DNA of 64,000 nucleotides from JABFSS01 sp964497975 (GCA_964497975.1 CAZCFO010000005.1:1-64000), one strand, 5' to 3'; shown: positions 35,040 through 43,297, numbered from the stretch's first letter. Translations and numbers: made by a program. The notes: a model not told the origin generated them from the sequence alone.

Positions 35040-35618
35040 TCACGCAGCAATCAATTGTTCTATTTGAGTGAGGGTCTCGTCGATTTTTCCTTCCATGTTC
35101 CTCACCTGCGCCGTGCAATGCCTGGCGAAGGTCAGCTCTTTTTCCATGCTCGCGATGCGGCGCTTCAGCTCGTCCTGCGCGATGGGGGCCCGGCGGGTGA
35201 TGTGCTTGATCAGCTGCTCCTTGCTCTCGGGGAGGATGAAGATGGATTGCAGGGGGTGCCTGGGCGTCGCGCCCGAAAAGAGGGGATGATTCCGGATCGA
35301 TTCGAATCCCTGCACGTCGACTTCGCGGATGACGGTCTTTCCCCGCTCGATGAAGGGGATGATTTCCTCCGCAAGCGTGCCGTACCGCGCGCCGGCGTGC
35401 ACCGTCGCCCATTCGATCACCTTGTTGTCCTTCAGAAGCCCGTCGAACTCGGTGTCGGTCAGAAACCGGTACAGATCGTCGCCTTCCCCTTCGCGCCGCG
35501 GCCTCGTCGTCGCCGAACGGGGGAAGTGAAAATCGGGATGGCGCTGCCGGAGCCTCTTGAGAATCACGCTCTTGCCGACGCCGCTGGGACCGATGATGAG
35601 CACGAGCTTTCCCTTCAT
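35040..35618 (-). CDS. gmk: Guanylate kinase
   Basis: A 192-residue GMP kinase: P-loop IIGPSGVGKSVI, GMP-binding SATTRPRREGEGDD and YRFLTDTEF, and HAGARYGT. It phosphorylates GMP to GDP. TAGTAT ends 6 nt before the ATG at 35618. Confidence 0.93.
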   Translation of the reverse strand: MKGKLVLIIGPSGVGKSVILKRLRQRHPDFHFPRSATTRPRREGEGDDLYRFLTDTEFDGLLKDNKVIEWATVHAGARYGTLAEEIIPFIERGKTVIREVDVQGFESIRNHPLFSGATPRHPLQSIFILPESKEQLIKHITRRAPIAQDELKRRIASMEKELTFARHCTAQVRNMEGKIDETLTQIEQLIAA

Positions 35619-35636
35619 GACAACATACTAGCAGGA

Positions 35637-35848
35637 GTTCCTCGTACGCTCGCGCTTCAAGCGCGAGCTACTCGGAATGACAGGCTCTTTCATGGAAGCA
35701 GCGCCTCGATGCACTCCGCGCCGTGCGCGGAGTTCCTCGGCGTCCGCCGAGGAAAACGGCACAGCCGTTTTGCATCGAGGCGCCCTTCTATACATGCAGT
35801 ACTGTCATTCCGAGTAGCTCGTGGCGGAGCCACGAACGTACGAGGAAC
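35637..35848. repeat. Cluster of ATTCCGAGTAGCTCG-type hairpin repeats
   Basis: TTCCTCGTACGCTCGCGC, GCGCGAGCTACTCGGAATG, GTCATTCCGAGTAGCTCG and CGTACGAGGAACG, with extra stems (CTCCGCGCC, CCTCGATGC). It lies between gmk and the ncRNA terminator. Confidence 0.75.
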
Positions 35849-35854
35849 GTTCAC

Positions 35855-36255
35855 AAACAAAAAACCCCGCTCCATCCCTGGGCTCACGAGGTGAGATCAG
35901 AGAGGAGCGGGGGGTGTGCAGAGTGACTCGGCTCTGCATACTCCCTACCCTTCGATGCAATCGTGAGTGCATCAGCTCTTGTATGTTTGTGTAGGGACCC
36001 CGAATGCTCGGGGATCGGCCCCCCGTTATCCCGGGAGCAGGAGTGTTTGTGTGTGTGGAGTCGAGAATCCCTCCAGTGGAGGGAACCTCAGATGCAGTAA
36101 GTCGTCTCCGCCAAGGCGGAGTACTGCGGGTGAGGCAGGGAGGGGTGAGGGTGATTGGTGTCGCAGTCAGGGAAGGAGTTTATCCTGAGCCTGCGAAGGA
36201 TCATCCCTCGCCTCTCGCTGCCTCGGAAGGGGAGAGAGTTTCAAAAGAGCAAATC
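35855..36255 (-). ncRNA. Structured noncoding RNA candidate, about 400 nt
   Basis: Bounded by a consensus promoter (TTGTCT-N17-TATACT, 36289-36261) and a strong terminator, with no protein-like frame in between on this strand. A chain of stems can be read 5' to 3': GCAGTA with TACTGC enclosing CTCCGCC/GGCGGAG; TCCCTCC/GGAGGGA; ATCCCCGA/TTCGGGGT; GATGCA/TGCATC; TGCAGAG/CTCTGCA; then the terminator stem. Single-stranded links are rich in CUCC/CCCC. The size fits RNase P RNA or tmRNA, but I could not find the conserved cores of either, nor those of SRP or 6S RNA. One link resembles the CPR repeat CTGAGCCTGCGAAGG. Confidence 0.6.
35859..35910 (-). terminator. Terminator of the ncRNA candidate
   Basis: Minus strand CCCCGCTCC ... 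GGAGCGGGG with an inner CTCAC/GTGAG stem, followed by TTTTTTGTTTG. Confidence 0.85.
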
Positions 36256-36260
36256 TCATT

Positions 36261-36289
36261 AGTATAGCAGAAAAATCCCGTGGAGACAA
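36261..36289 (-). promoter_or_regulatory. Consensus sigma-70-type promoter of the ncRNA
   Basis: Minus strand TTGTCT (36289-36284), 17-nt spacer, TGC-TATACT (-10 at 36266-36261, extended by TGC). Confidence 0.75.
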
Positions 36290-36310
36290 TGGGGATTTGG
36301 GCTAGCAGAA

Positions 36311-36388
36311 GAGGAAAGCAAACGACGCAAATGAAGAAAACAAGGATCTTCGGTTGCTTCGGTTCCCTCGTTTGCCTCGTTTGCCTAT
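36311..36388. repeat. GTTTGC-word hairpin element upstream of the asparaginase gene (copy 3)
   Basis: Words GAGGAAAGCAAACGACGC and GAAGAAAAC on the left, GGATCTTCGG at the centre, TTCCCTCGTTTGCC on the right. It abuts TATACT (36386-36391), which ends 6 nt before the ATG. Confidence 0.8.
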
Positions 36389-36397
36389 ACTCCGCTC

Positions 36398-37390
36398 ATG
36401 CCCCGCTCGAAGATCGCCATCCTCTACGTCGGCGGATCCATCGGCATGGTGATGAACCAGAAGACGGGACGCATTGAGCCCATGGAATCGCTCGGCATGA
36501 TTCACCGCGCCATCCCCGAAATGCAGCGGGAGGTGAGTCTGGAATTTTTCTCGATCGCCAACGTCGGATCGTCCGAAGTCACTCCCGGTCACTGGGTGGA
36601 GATCGCGCGGAAGATCGAGGATATCTACGACGACTTCGAGGGCTTTGTGGTTATCCACGGCACCAACACGATGAGCTACACCGCTTGCGCGCTCAGCTTC
36701 GCACTGCAGAATCTCCGCAAGCCCGTGATCCTCACGGGGGCGCTGCTGCCCATCAACGAGATCGCCGGCGACGGCCGCATGAACCTGATCTTCGCCATCC
36801 GTGCCGCGCAGCTGGACATCGCCGAAGTCTGCGTCTGCCTGGGGCCCAAGGTCATCCGCGGAACGCGCGCTAAAAAAGTGGACGAGTCTCTCCTGCAGAC
36901 GTTCGACAGCCCGCGGTTCCCCGCGCTCGCGGACTTCAGCACAGACGTTCATCTGCATCCCTGGCGCATGGTCCGTCGCAAGCGGACCTTGCTGTGCCGG
37001 CCCACGTTCGACCCCAACGTCGTGGTGGTGGCGCTCACGCCCGGCATGCCGCAGACGTACCTCGACGCCGTCCTCCAGTCCAAGCCCCACGGCATACTGC
37101 TTCGCGCCTTCGGTCCCGGCATGGTCGCCGACAACCTGTTCCCGTGGCTGCGCGAGCTCAAGCGGCAGGATCTGCCCGTTGTCATGATCTCGCAGACCCT
37201 GCGCGGCGCCGTGGACCTCCACCGATTCCGCAAGCAGCTCACGATGGAAGGACTCGGCATCATCTCCGGCAAGAACATGGGTCTCGAGTGCGCCACCGTC
37301 AAACTCATGTGGGCGCTCACGCAGGCAAAGTCGCCCCTGCGCCTGCGCGAGCTGATGGAGCGGAGTCTGGTGGGGGAGCTGGATGAGTGA
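36398..37390 (+). CDS. ansA: L-asparaginase family protein with altered active-site residues
   Basis: A 330-residue type I asparaginase fold. The first catalytic motif TGGT(I/M) reads VGGSIGM, so Thr is Ser. The second, HGTDTM, reads VIHGTNTMSY, so the catalytic Asp is Asn. The Lys of the third element (RGTRAKKVDES) is kept, and the domain end ECATVKLMWAL is normal. The family hydrolyses Asn to Asp; the Asp-to-Asn change should weaken or redirect that. I read both codons in the DNA (tcc and aac), so this is not a translation slip. Leaderless promoter. Confidence 0.8.
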   Translation: MPRSKIAILYVGGSIGMVMNQKTGRIEPMESLGMIHRAIPEMQREVSLEFFSIANVGSSEVTPGHWVEIARKIEDIYDDFEGFVVIHGTNTMSYTACALSFALQNLRKPVILTGALLPINEIAGDGRMNLIFAIRAAQLDIAEVCVCLGPKVIRGTRAKKVDESLLQTFDSPRFPALADFSTDVHLHPWRMVRRKRTLLCRPTFDPNVVVVALTPGMPQTYLDAVLQSKPHGILLRAFGPGMVADNLFPWLRELKRQDLPVVMISQTLRGAVDLHRFRKQLTMEGLGIISGKNMGLECATVKLMWALTQAKSPLRLRELMERSLVGELDE

Positions 37391-37615
37391 TCAGTTCTGT
37401 TCCACGGACGATATCCCCTGCATCGCGCAATGGGCGGCCATCAGCGTGAGTTTCTTTTCCAAAAATTGTCTCTGGTCGTTCCGGTATTCATCCACGATAT
37501 CCGCTTCCTCCGGCGTCAGCATCTGGCCGTCCCGCTCCTCCGCTTCCAATTGTTCGATGATATTTTCCACTCCGTAGAAATCTGCGGGTGTGTCCTGGGG
37601 GAGCGATGAATCCAT
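37391..37615 (-). CDS. 74-residue acidic orphan protein
   Basis: Starts MDSSLPQDTPADF; Glu/Asp-rich helical protein (ENIIEQLEAEERDGQML and EEADIVDEYRNDQRQFLEKK). Convergent with the asparaginase gene, stop to stop. The leader is pyrimidine-rich (CCTTTCTTCATTTGCC). No family recognised. Confidence 0.5.
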   Translation of the reverse strand: MDSSLPQDTPADFYGVENIIEQLEAEERDGQMLTPEEADIVDEYRNDQRQFLEKKLTLMAAHCAMQGISSVEQN

Positions 37616-37706
37616 GGCAAATGAAGAAAGGGACGGCCCAGTATTGCTGGGGATGCGCCGAGAGCAAGATCTTTCGCCCGGGTGAAATATTTTTGGCTTC
37701 TGCATC

Positions 37707-37728
37707 AAAAAAAACGGCACGCGCCGTT
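37707..37728 (-). terminator. Terminator of the 46-residue gene
   Basis: Minus strand AACGGC-GCGT-GCCGTT followed by a run of T. Confidence 0.75.
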
Positions 37729-37786
37729 CGTCCCCGTCCCGTCACAAGAGGAAACCCGCCCCCTGAGGCAGGTTCCCTCCCCGACG

Positions 37787-37927
37787 CTATTGCGGCAGAT
37801 GCGCCGAGATGTCCTTGCCGATTTTTTCCTTGATCCGGCGGAGCATCTCTTTCACTTCCGGCTCTTCCATTGCCTCGGGGGGCAGAACGGCACCAATGCC
37901 TTCTCGCGGGTTGACTCTCTCGTTCAT
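37787..37927 (-). CDS. 46-residue orphan miniprotein
   Basis: Reads MNERVNPREGIGAVLPPEAM and then EEPEVKEMLRRIKEKIGKD, a short amphipathic helix. A terminator with a clear T-run follows 60 nt downstream, supporting a real transcript. No family recognised. Confidence 0.45.
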   Translation of the reverse strand: MNERVNPREGIGAVLPPEAMEEPEVKEMLRRIKEKIGKDISAHLPQ

Positions 37928-38096
37928 GGGATGAGTGGGTAAGAAATACGAAAGTAGCCACACTATTCACCCGGCCACCCCCCGGCGATATCGTTCAAGG
38001 AGATTAAAAGATACGTGTGCGGTTTTTCGGCTGCACACAGATCAAAAGAGGATACTCGCGAAGTCGGTTCATTCTTTTTTCTGATCTCTTTCTTCT

Positions 38097-38243
38097 TTAT
38101 TTCTTTTCGTCGTCCCGCTCATGCTTCTCCATCATTTTCTTTCCGATGATCGAACCGATGGCACCGCCGATGATGAGACCGACGACGACTTTCTCGACGA
38201 TCTTCTTTTTCTTCTTCTCTTTGCGACGGCGGAAGGGCCACAT
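38097..38243 (-). CDS. 48-residue membrane miniprotein with glycine zipper
   Basis: Very basic N-terminus (MWPFRRRKEKKKKK), one hydrophobic Gly-rich segment (VGLIIGGAIGSIIG), and a charged tail (MMEKHERDDEKK). YtxH-like in general shape. Positive-inside rule puts the N-terminus in the cytoplasm. No close family recognised. Confidence 0.5.
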   Translation of the reverse strand: MWPFRRRKEKKKKKIVEKVVVGLIIGGAIGSIIGKKMMEKHERDDEKK

Positions 38244-38288
38244 GGGAGCAGTATAGACGAACCATTGAGGATGTCATGCATTCCGCGG

Positions 38289-38350
38289 CGAATTACGAAT
38301 CATGAATCATGAATTCTCGCTTAGACGCACTCGTAATTCGAAATTCATAA
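38289..38350. repeat. GAATTACGAAT-word hairpin element
   Basis: CGAATTACGAATCATG on the left and CGTAATTCGAAATTCATAAT on the right, around TCGCTTAGACGCACT. Overlaps the last codons of the phosphohexomutase. Confidence 0.75.
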
Positions 38351-39757
38351 TTCGATCTCCGAATGGCTTTTTAATTCCTCCATCACCAACCTTTCCACTT
38401 CCTTCAGCTTCTCCGGACTCCTCGCCTCCATGCACACGCTGATGCAGGGGCTCGTGTTGCTCTGCCGGATGCCGGCCCAGGCGCCATCGCCGAAGTCGAT
38501 GCGGACGCCGTCAAGCGTGTTCACGGGATGGGTCTTCTCAAAATGCTCCGTGATCGCCGCGATGATCTTTCCCTTGGACGCATCGGGGCAGTGCGGGCGC
38601 AGTTCCGGTGCCTGGTAGACCTTGGGGAAGTCGGACATCAATCCTGACAACGAAGGGTTAGGGTTGGATTTGGGGTTTGGGTTCGGGTTTTTTCTGGATG
38701 CCTGAACGATCGCCAGGACCCGCAGCGCGGCGACCAGGGCGTCGTCGAAGCCGTAGTAGTCCTCGCCGCAGAAGAAGTGCCCCGATTGCTCGCCGCCGAG
38801 CATCGCTCCGGCTTCGCGCATCGCGTGTTCCACGTACGAGTGGCCCACTTTGCACATCACGGGCTTTCCACCCCACTTTTTGATCTCCGTTTCCAGAATG
38901 CCCGAATTGCTGACCGTGAAAACGACGGGCTTTCCGGGATGCCGCGACAGATGATCCCGTGCCAGCAGCAGGATGGTTTCATCGGCCGTCCGGATGTCGC
39001 CCTTCTCATCCACCAGTCCCAGGCGGTCTCCGTCGCCGTCGAACGCGACGCCGATGTCCGCGCCAGACTCTTTCACCTTCGCCTGCAGATCCTTCAGCGT
39101 CGAATGCTTGCTGGGATCGGCGGGGTGATTGGGGAACTCGCCGTCCGGTTCGGTATAGAGCTCGATCACGTCGGCGCCCACCGCGCGCAGGACCGCGCAG
39201 TTCACCGGGCCCGTGACGCCGTTGCCGGCATCCACCACGATCGTGAGGCCTTTTCCGGCGTTCTTGAACTTCTCCGTGAGGAATTTCTTGTACGGCCCGA
39301 TCGCGTCGAAGTCCTCGCGCGTTCCTTTGCTCTCCAGGACGTCCTCCTTCTCGATCTGCTCGCGCAGGCGCTGCAGGTCATCGCCGCTGTAGGCTTCGGC
39401 GTCGCGTATCTGCAGTTTCAGCCCGTTGTCCTCTTTCGGGTTGTGGCTCGCCGTCACCTGCACGCCGCCGTCCGTCCCGTGATGGCAGATGGTGAAGTAG
39501 TTCACCGGGCTCGGCGTCTGCCCGATGGTCAGGACCCTGCACCCGGCGCTCATCAGCCCCTCGATCAGCGCGTTCTCGAGTTCCGGTCCGTGGGTCCGCG
39601 CGTCACGGCCCACGATCACCACGGGATGGTCTTTCTTGTAGGTCCTCCAGAGCACCGTGCCGAAGGCCTGGCCGATTTTCCGCGACGCGTCAGCGCTCAA
39701 TTGCGAGTGTGCTTTGCCGCGGATGTCGTAGGCCCGGAAGATGTGGGGGTCGATCAT
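38345..39757 (-). CDS. Phosphomannomutase/phosphoglucomutase
   Basis: A 470-residue alpha-D-phosphohexomutase. The phosphoserine loop is TASHNPKEDNG, the metal loop DGDGDRLG, and the sugar-binding loop GGEQSGHFF. It interconverts hexose 1- and 6-phosphates, probably feeding the glucan phosphorylase product next door into metabolism. Between residues of the third and fourth domains there is an in-frame low-complexity insert, RKNPNPNPKSNPNPSL, coded by a telomere-like GGGTTN tandem (38655-38692). TATTCT ends 6 nt before the ATG. Confidence 0.9.
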   Translation of the reverse strand: MIDPHIFRAYDIRGKAHSQLSADASRKIGQAFGTVLWRTYKKDHPVVIVGRDARTHGPELENALIEGLMSAGCRVLTIGQTPSPVNYFTICHHGTDGGVQVTASHNPKEDNGLKLQIRDAEAYSGDDLQRLREQIEKEDVLESKGTREDFDAIGPYKKFLTEKFKNAGKGLTIVVDAGNGVTGPVNCAVLRAVGADVIELYTEPDGEFPNHPADPSKHSTLKDLQAKVKESGADIGVAFDGDGDRLGLVDEKGDIRTADETILLLARDHLSRHPGKPVVFTVSNSGILETEIKKWGGKPVMCKVGHSYVEHAMREAGAMLGGEQSGHFFCGEDYYGFDDALVAALRVLAIVQASRKNPNPNPKSNPNPSLSGLMSDFPKVYQAPELRPHCPDASKGKIIAAITEHFEKTHPVNTLDGVRIDFGDGAWAGIRQSNTSPCISVCMEARSPEKLKEVERLVMEELKSHSEIEL

Positions 39758-39846
39758 GGGCGGAGAATATCAGACGCACGCCTTCGCGTGCGGGTCGAGA
39801 GGCGATTTCCGATGCAAATTTTACCGCACATCGAAGATGTTCGGCC

Positions 39847-41547
39847 ATGGCGTTTTCTGCTATAATAAGAGCAAATACCCACCTCCACATCGCGCCTCTC
39901 TCTGTCGCATACTTCACGATGGAAATCGGCCTGAAGGGTTCGATCCCCACCTTCGCGGGAGGCCTCGGCGTGCTCGCCGCGGACCTGATGCGCTCGGCGG
40001 CGGATCTGAAATTGCCGGCCGCGTGCATGACGATGTGCTGGAAGCACGGTTATCTGCGGCAGTCGATCAACGCCGACGGCACGCAGGACTACGCGGACGT
40101 CGAATGGAATCGCGAGAAGGAACTCACGAAGCTCTCTCAAAAAGTGACAGTCACCATCGAAGGACGCCCGGTGTCGGTCGGGGTGTGGGTGCTGGAGCTC
40201 CGGAATCAGACGGGGGACCACGCCGTGCCGGTCTACTTCCTCGATACCGATCTTCCCGACAACACCCCCGCCGACCGCGCGATCTGCGAGCGGCTGTACG
40301 GCGGCGATCAGGCCATGCGCATCAAACAGGAGCTGATCCTGGGCATCGGCGGCGTGCGGATGCTCCGTGCGCTCGGCCATGAGGATATCGCCAATTTCCA
40401 CATGAACGAGGGCCACTGCGCCTTCCTCACCCTCGAGCTTCTGCGGGAGAGGGGATTCAGTGATGACGCCGTCCGTCGGTCATGCGCCTTCACCACGCAC
40501 ACGCCGGTCAAAGCGGGTCACGACGTCTTTCCCTACGATCTCGCGTGGAAGATCGCCGGCGACAACCTGCCGTGGCACATCAAGAAGCTTGCGGGAGAGG
40601 ACGCGCTGTCCATGACGCAGCTGGCGATGTCGCTGTGCCGCTACACGTGCGGCGTGTCGCAGGTGCACGGGCAGGTCTCCAGCCGCATGTTCGGCCGCAC
40701 GGTCGATGCCATCACCAACGGCGTGCACCACGTCGAGTGGACGTGCCCCGAGATGCAGGCGGTGTTCGACGGGTTCATCCCGGGATGGCGCGCCGATCCG
40801 TCGCTGCTTGCGGCGCATTCCCGTGAACTGCCGGATGACAGGCTCTGGGCAGCTCATCAGGAAGCCAAAAAGAGGCTGCTCAGTCTCGTGAATGCCGGCC
40901 GATCCGATGATCTCTTTTCGCCCGACGTGCTCACGATCGCGAGCGCGCGGCGCGTCGTCGCCTACAAGCGTCCCGAGCTCCTCTACACCAATCTCGAGCG
41001 CCTGCGCGAAGTCGGCTGCGGCAAAATCCAGATTCTCCACGCGGGCAACGCCCACCCGGGCGACGCGTTCGCGATGGAGGTGATCCAGCACATGATCGAG
41101 CGGTCGCGCACGCTCAAGGGCTGCATCCGCATCGCGTACCTGTCCAACTACAACCCCGATCTCGCCAAGCTGCTCGTGGGCGGCGCGGACGTGTGGCTCA
41201 ACACGCCCACCCGGCTGCACGAGGCGTCGGGAACGTCGGGCATGAAGGCATGCCTCAACGGCGTGCTCAACCTTTCCACGCTCGACGGCTGGTGGATCGA
41301 AGGCTTCGCCAAGGATCCCGAGGCCGGCTGGCGCATCGGGCCGCTCGCGTCTTCCCTCGATGCCGACGACACCCGGAAGATCGACGCCGAGGACCTCTGC
41401 ACGCAGCTCCAGTACCAGGTGATCCCCGAATACGAGTATCCGGGCCGGGCGCGGTGGATCCGCCGCATGAAGCGGGCCATCGGGCTGATGGGGTACTTTA
41501 ATGCCCAGAGATGCGTGGGGGAGTATGTGGAGCGGGCGTGGCGCTGA
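39847..41547 (+). CDS. glgP: Alpha-glucan (glycogen/maltodextrin) phosphorylase
   Basis: A 566-residue GT35 enzyme of the short bacterial/archaeal type. It begins AYFTMEIGLKGSIPTFAGGLGVLA; HMNEGHCAFL, VTNGVH-like AITNGVHHVEW, VAYKRPELL and the PLP/phosphate region EASGTSGMKACLNG with NLSTLDGWWIEG follow. It releases glucose 1-phosphate from glucans. The start is uncertain: ATG 39847 is used here, but a TATAAT lies inside the first codons (39861-39866), so translation might begin later. It is divergent from the phosphohexomutase that would use its product. Confidence 0.88.
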   Translation: MAFSAIIRANTHLHIAPLSVAYFTMEIGLKGSIPTFAGGLGVLAADLMRSAADLKLPAACMTMCWKHGYLRQSINADGTQDYADVEWNREKELTKLSQKVTVTIEGRPVSVGVWVLELRNQTGDHAVPVYFLDTDLPDNTPADRAICERLYGGDQAMRIKQELILGIGGVRMLRALGHEDIANFHMNEGHCAFLTLELLRERGFSDDAVRRSCAFTTHTPVKAGHDVFPYDLAWKIAGDNLPWHIKKLAGEDALSMTQLAMSLCRYTCGVSQVHGQVSSRMFGRTVDAITNGVHHVEWTCPEMQAVFDGFIPGWRADPSLLAAHSRELPDDRLWAAHQEAKKRLLSLVNAGRSDDLFSPDVLTIASARRVVAYKRPELLYTNLERLREVGCGKIQILHAGNAHPGDAFAMEVIQHMIERSRTLKGCIRIAYLSNYNPDLAKLLVGGADVWLNTPTRLHEASGTSGMKACLNGVLNLSTLDGWWIEGFAKDPEAGWRIGPLASSLDADDTRKIDAEDLCTQLQYQVIPEYEYPGRARWIRRMKRAIGLMGYFNAQRCVGEYVERAWR

Positions 41548-41575
41548 AAGATACAAAGGCCACAAAAGCTATAAA

Positions 41576-41645
41576 GCGAATTACGAATTATGAATTACGA
41601 ATGTTTTCTTATCTGTTATTCGTAATTCATAATTCGTTATTCGTC
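41576..41645. repeat. GAATTACGAAT-word hairpin element
   Basis: CGAATTACGAATTATG, AATTACGAATG on the left; TATTCGTAATTCATAATTCG on the right. Preceded by a half-element of words such as ACAAAGGCCACAAAAGC (41545-41575). Confidence 0.8.
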
Positions 41646-41738
41646 GGTATGTCCCATAATTCCTACAAAAAATCCCTGAGATCGTTGCACTTCCAGAAAA
41701 TACTCCGCTACGATTCCCAAATCTTCCCCATCACCCGT

Positions 41739-42200
41739 ATGACGCCCAAGGCAGCAGTCCGGTCGAAGCCGAAGAAGAAGGTCATGACCAGGAAAAAGAC
41801 CGTCATGAGGAAACCCGTGAAGAAGAAGGCCGCGGGCAAGTCGAAGATCGTCCGCGCGGTGAAGAAGGTGATGGCCCGCAAGAAGCTGGCCCGGAAGGTC
41901 GCGAAGAAGGTCACCAAAAAGCTGATTCGCGACGTCACCGTCCAAAAGAACGTGATCGCGGGAACCGTGGGCAAGGTCATTCATTACTACGACAAGCTGG
42001 GCGTGGCGGTGCTGGAACTGGAGGCGCCCATCGCCATCGGCGAATTCCTCACGTTCCGCCGCGGCGACGTCGAATTCACCCAGCCGGTCGTGTCGCTCCA
42101 GATCGAGCACCAGCCGGTCCCGCGCGCGGACAAGGGCCAGGCGGTGGGCATGAAGGTCAACACCGCCGCCGAGCGCGGCACCCTCGTTCTTCGGGCCTGA
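41739..42200 (+). CDS. Lys-rich tail plus EF-Tu domain 2-like protein
   Basis: A 153-residue protein. Residues 1-65 are extremely Lys/Arg-rich (KPKKKVMTRKKTVMRKPVKK). Residues 70-153 match stand-alone translation-factor domain 2 proteins (GTVGKVIHYYDKLGVAVLEL ... MQIEHxP-like LQIEHQPV ... GMKVN). The basic tail suggests nucleic-acid or ribosome binding. TACGAT lies upstream with a pyrimidine-rich leader. Confidence 0.75.
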   Translation: MTPKAAVRSKPKKKVMTRKKTVMRKPVKKKAAGKSKIVRAVKKVMARKKLARKVAKKVTKKLIRDVTVQKNVIAGTVGKVIHYYDKLGVAVLELEAPIAIGEFLTFRRGDVEFTQPVVSLQIEHQPVPRADKGQAVGMKVNTAAERGTLVLRA

Positions 42201-42234
42201 CCGGTTCCCATCTTCATTTTCTTCCCATATTTCT

Positions 42235-42402
42235 ATGGCTGTTTGCGGCTCCTGCAATACCGACATGCGCGTCTGCGCCACGTGCGGCGGAGTGATGTGC
42301 ACGGACGGATGCATCGACCGGATCGATGATGGCTGCACGTGCGAGGAGGAAGACGTCAAGGTGAAAGACGCCGATGACGATGAGGAGGAGGAAGACGAGT
42401 GA
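42235..42402 (+). CDS. 55-residue zinc-binding miniprotein
   Basis: Reads MAVCGSCNTDMRVCATCGG then two more Cys pairs and an acidic tail. Cys at 4, 7, 14, 17, 22, 26, 34 and 36 could bind two zinc ions in treble-clef/knuckle style. A long pyrimidine-rich leader (TTCATTTTCTTCCC) precedes the ATG. It follows the EF-Tu-domain-2 protein by 34 nt on the same strand. Function unknown; nucleic-acid binding or chaperone roles are possible. Confidence 0.65.
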   Translation: MAVCGSCNTDMRVCATCGGVMCTDGCIDRIDDGCTCEEEDVKVKDADDDEEEEDE

Positions 42403-42460
42403 AAAGTGGAAAGTGCCTGCCTGCCGGCAGGCAGGATTAGTGGAAAGTGGAAAGTATCGT
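42402..42460. repeat. GTGGAAAGT words flanking a CCTGCCTGCCGGCAGGCAGG palindrome
   Basis: AAAGTGGAAAGTG, then the GC palindrome, then TTAGTGGAAAGTGGAAAGT: two repeat types nested in one spacer. Confidence 0.65.
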
Positions 42461-42472
42461 CATACTTCGATC

Positions 42473-43297
42473 GTGGCCTCTGTCTCTATTGTCGGCGCGC
42501 TTAACGTCACTCCCAACTCGTTTCACGACGGCGGTCAGTTCATGGACATGGATGCGGCCCGGCAGCGCGGACGGGAGATGATCGCCGACGGGGCCGGCAT
42601 TGTGGAGATCGGAGGGGAATCGAGCCTGAATGCGGCGGCGGTTTCGTCCGACGAAGAACTGCGGCGCGTGATTCCCGTTCTTCGGCTTTTGCGTGCAGAC
42701 CATCCGCGCGCGTCATTCAGCGTCGACACCAGCAAGAGCATCGTCGCGGAAGCGGCGATCCGGGAAGGCGTCGTCATGATCAATGACGTCTCGGCCGGCC
42801 GGGCCGACCCCCGGATGTTCTCCGTCGTCGCGGAGGGTTCGGTCAAATGCGTATTGATGTACAGCAAGGATATTCCGCCCACGTCCATCGGCGACCGCGC
42901 GTACGACGACGTCATCGCGACCATCCGGGATTTCCTGGCCGAACGCGCGGATGCCGCGATCAACGCGGGCGTCGCCGCCGAGAGGATCATTCTCGATCCC
43001 GGTCTCGGATTCTTCCTGGGCACCGATCCGGCGTATTCCTTCCGGGTCCTGGCCCGGCTCAAAGAATTCGCCTCGCTGGGATTCCCGCTGTTCGTGAGCC
43101 CGTCGCGGAAATCGTTCCTCGCGGGCGCCGAAAAACTGCCGCCCGCGGAGCGGCTGCCGGGAACCATCGCGGCCTCGGCCATCGCGGTGCTCCACGGCGC
43201 GTCGTACATCCGGACGCATGACGTGAAGGAGGTGAGGAGAGGGTGTGACGTTGCTCTTCAAACTCACAACTCACAAAAGCCAATCCACAATTTGTGA
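42473..43297 (+). CDS. folP: Dihydropteroate synthase
   Basis: A 274-residue TIM-barrel DHPS starting at GTG 42473, with CATACT ending 6 nt before it. Motifs: GALNVTPNSFHDGG, EIGGESSLNAA, FSVDTSKSIVA, INDVSAG, ILDPGLGFF and PSRKSFL. It joins the pterin and p-aminobenzoate in folate synthesis. The C-terminal residues QTHNSQKPIHNL are coded by a hairpin repeat (43268-43300), so the natural end has been replaced or extended. Confidence 0.88.
   Translation: MASVSIVGALNVTPNSFHDGGQFMDMDAARQRGREMIADGAGIVEIGGESSLNAAAVSSDEELRRVIPVLRLLRADHPRASFSVDTSKSIVAEAAIREGVVMINDVSAGRADPRMFSVVAEGSVKCVLMYSKDIPPTSIGDRAYDDVIATIRDFLAERADAAINAGVAAERIILDPGLGFFLGTDPAYSFRVLARLKEFASLGFPLFVSPSRKSFLAGAEKLPPAERLPGTIAASAIAVLHGASYIRTHDVKEVRRGCDVALQTHNSQKPIHNL

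Noticed and set aside
35855..36255. Assigning the ncRNA as RNase P RNA, tmRNA, SRP RNA or 6S RNA
   Set aside because: I looked for GAGGAAAGTCC and GGTAAAC-type cores, a tRNA-like end with a tag frame, and the GGAAGGAAGCAGC loop; none was convincing.
35967..36267. Two overlapping plus-strand frames of 73-87 codons
   Set aside because: They run antisense through the stems of the ncRNA candidate and show no protein-like pattern.
39741..40382. A 213-codon frame overlapping the glucan phosphorylase start
   Set aside because: It is a shifted frame of the phosphorylase with Arg-rich noise; the phosphorylase motifs are in the other frame.
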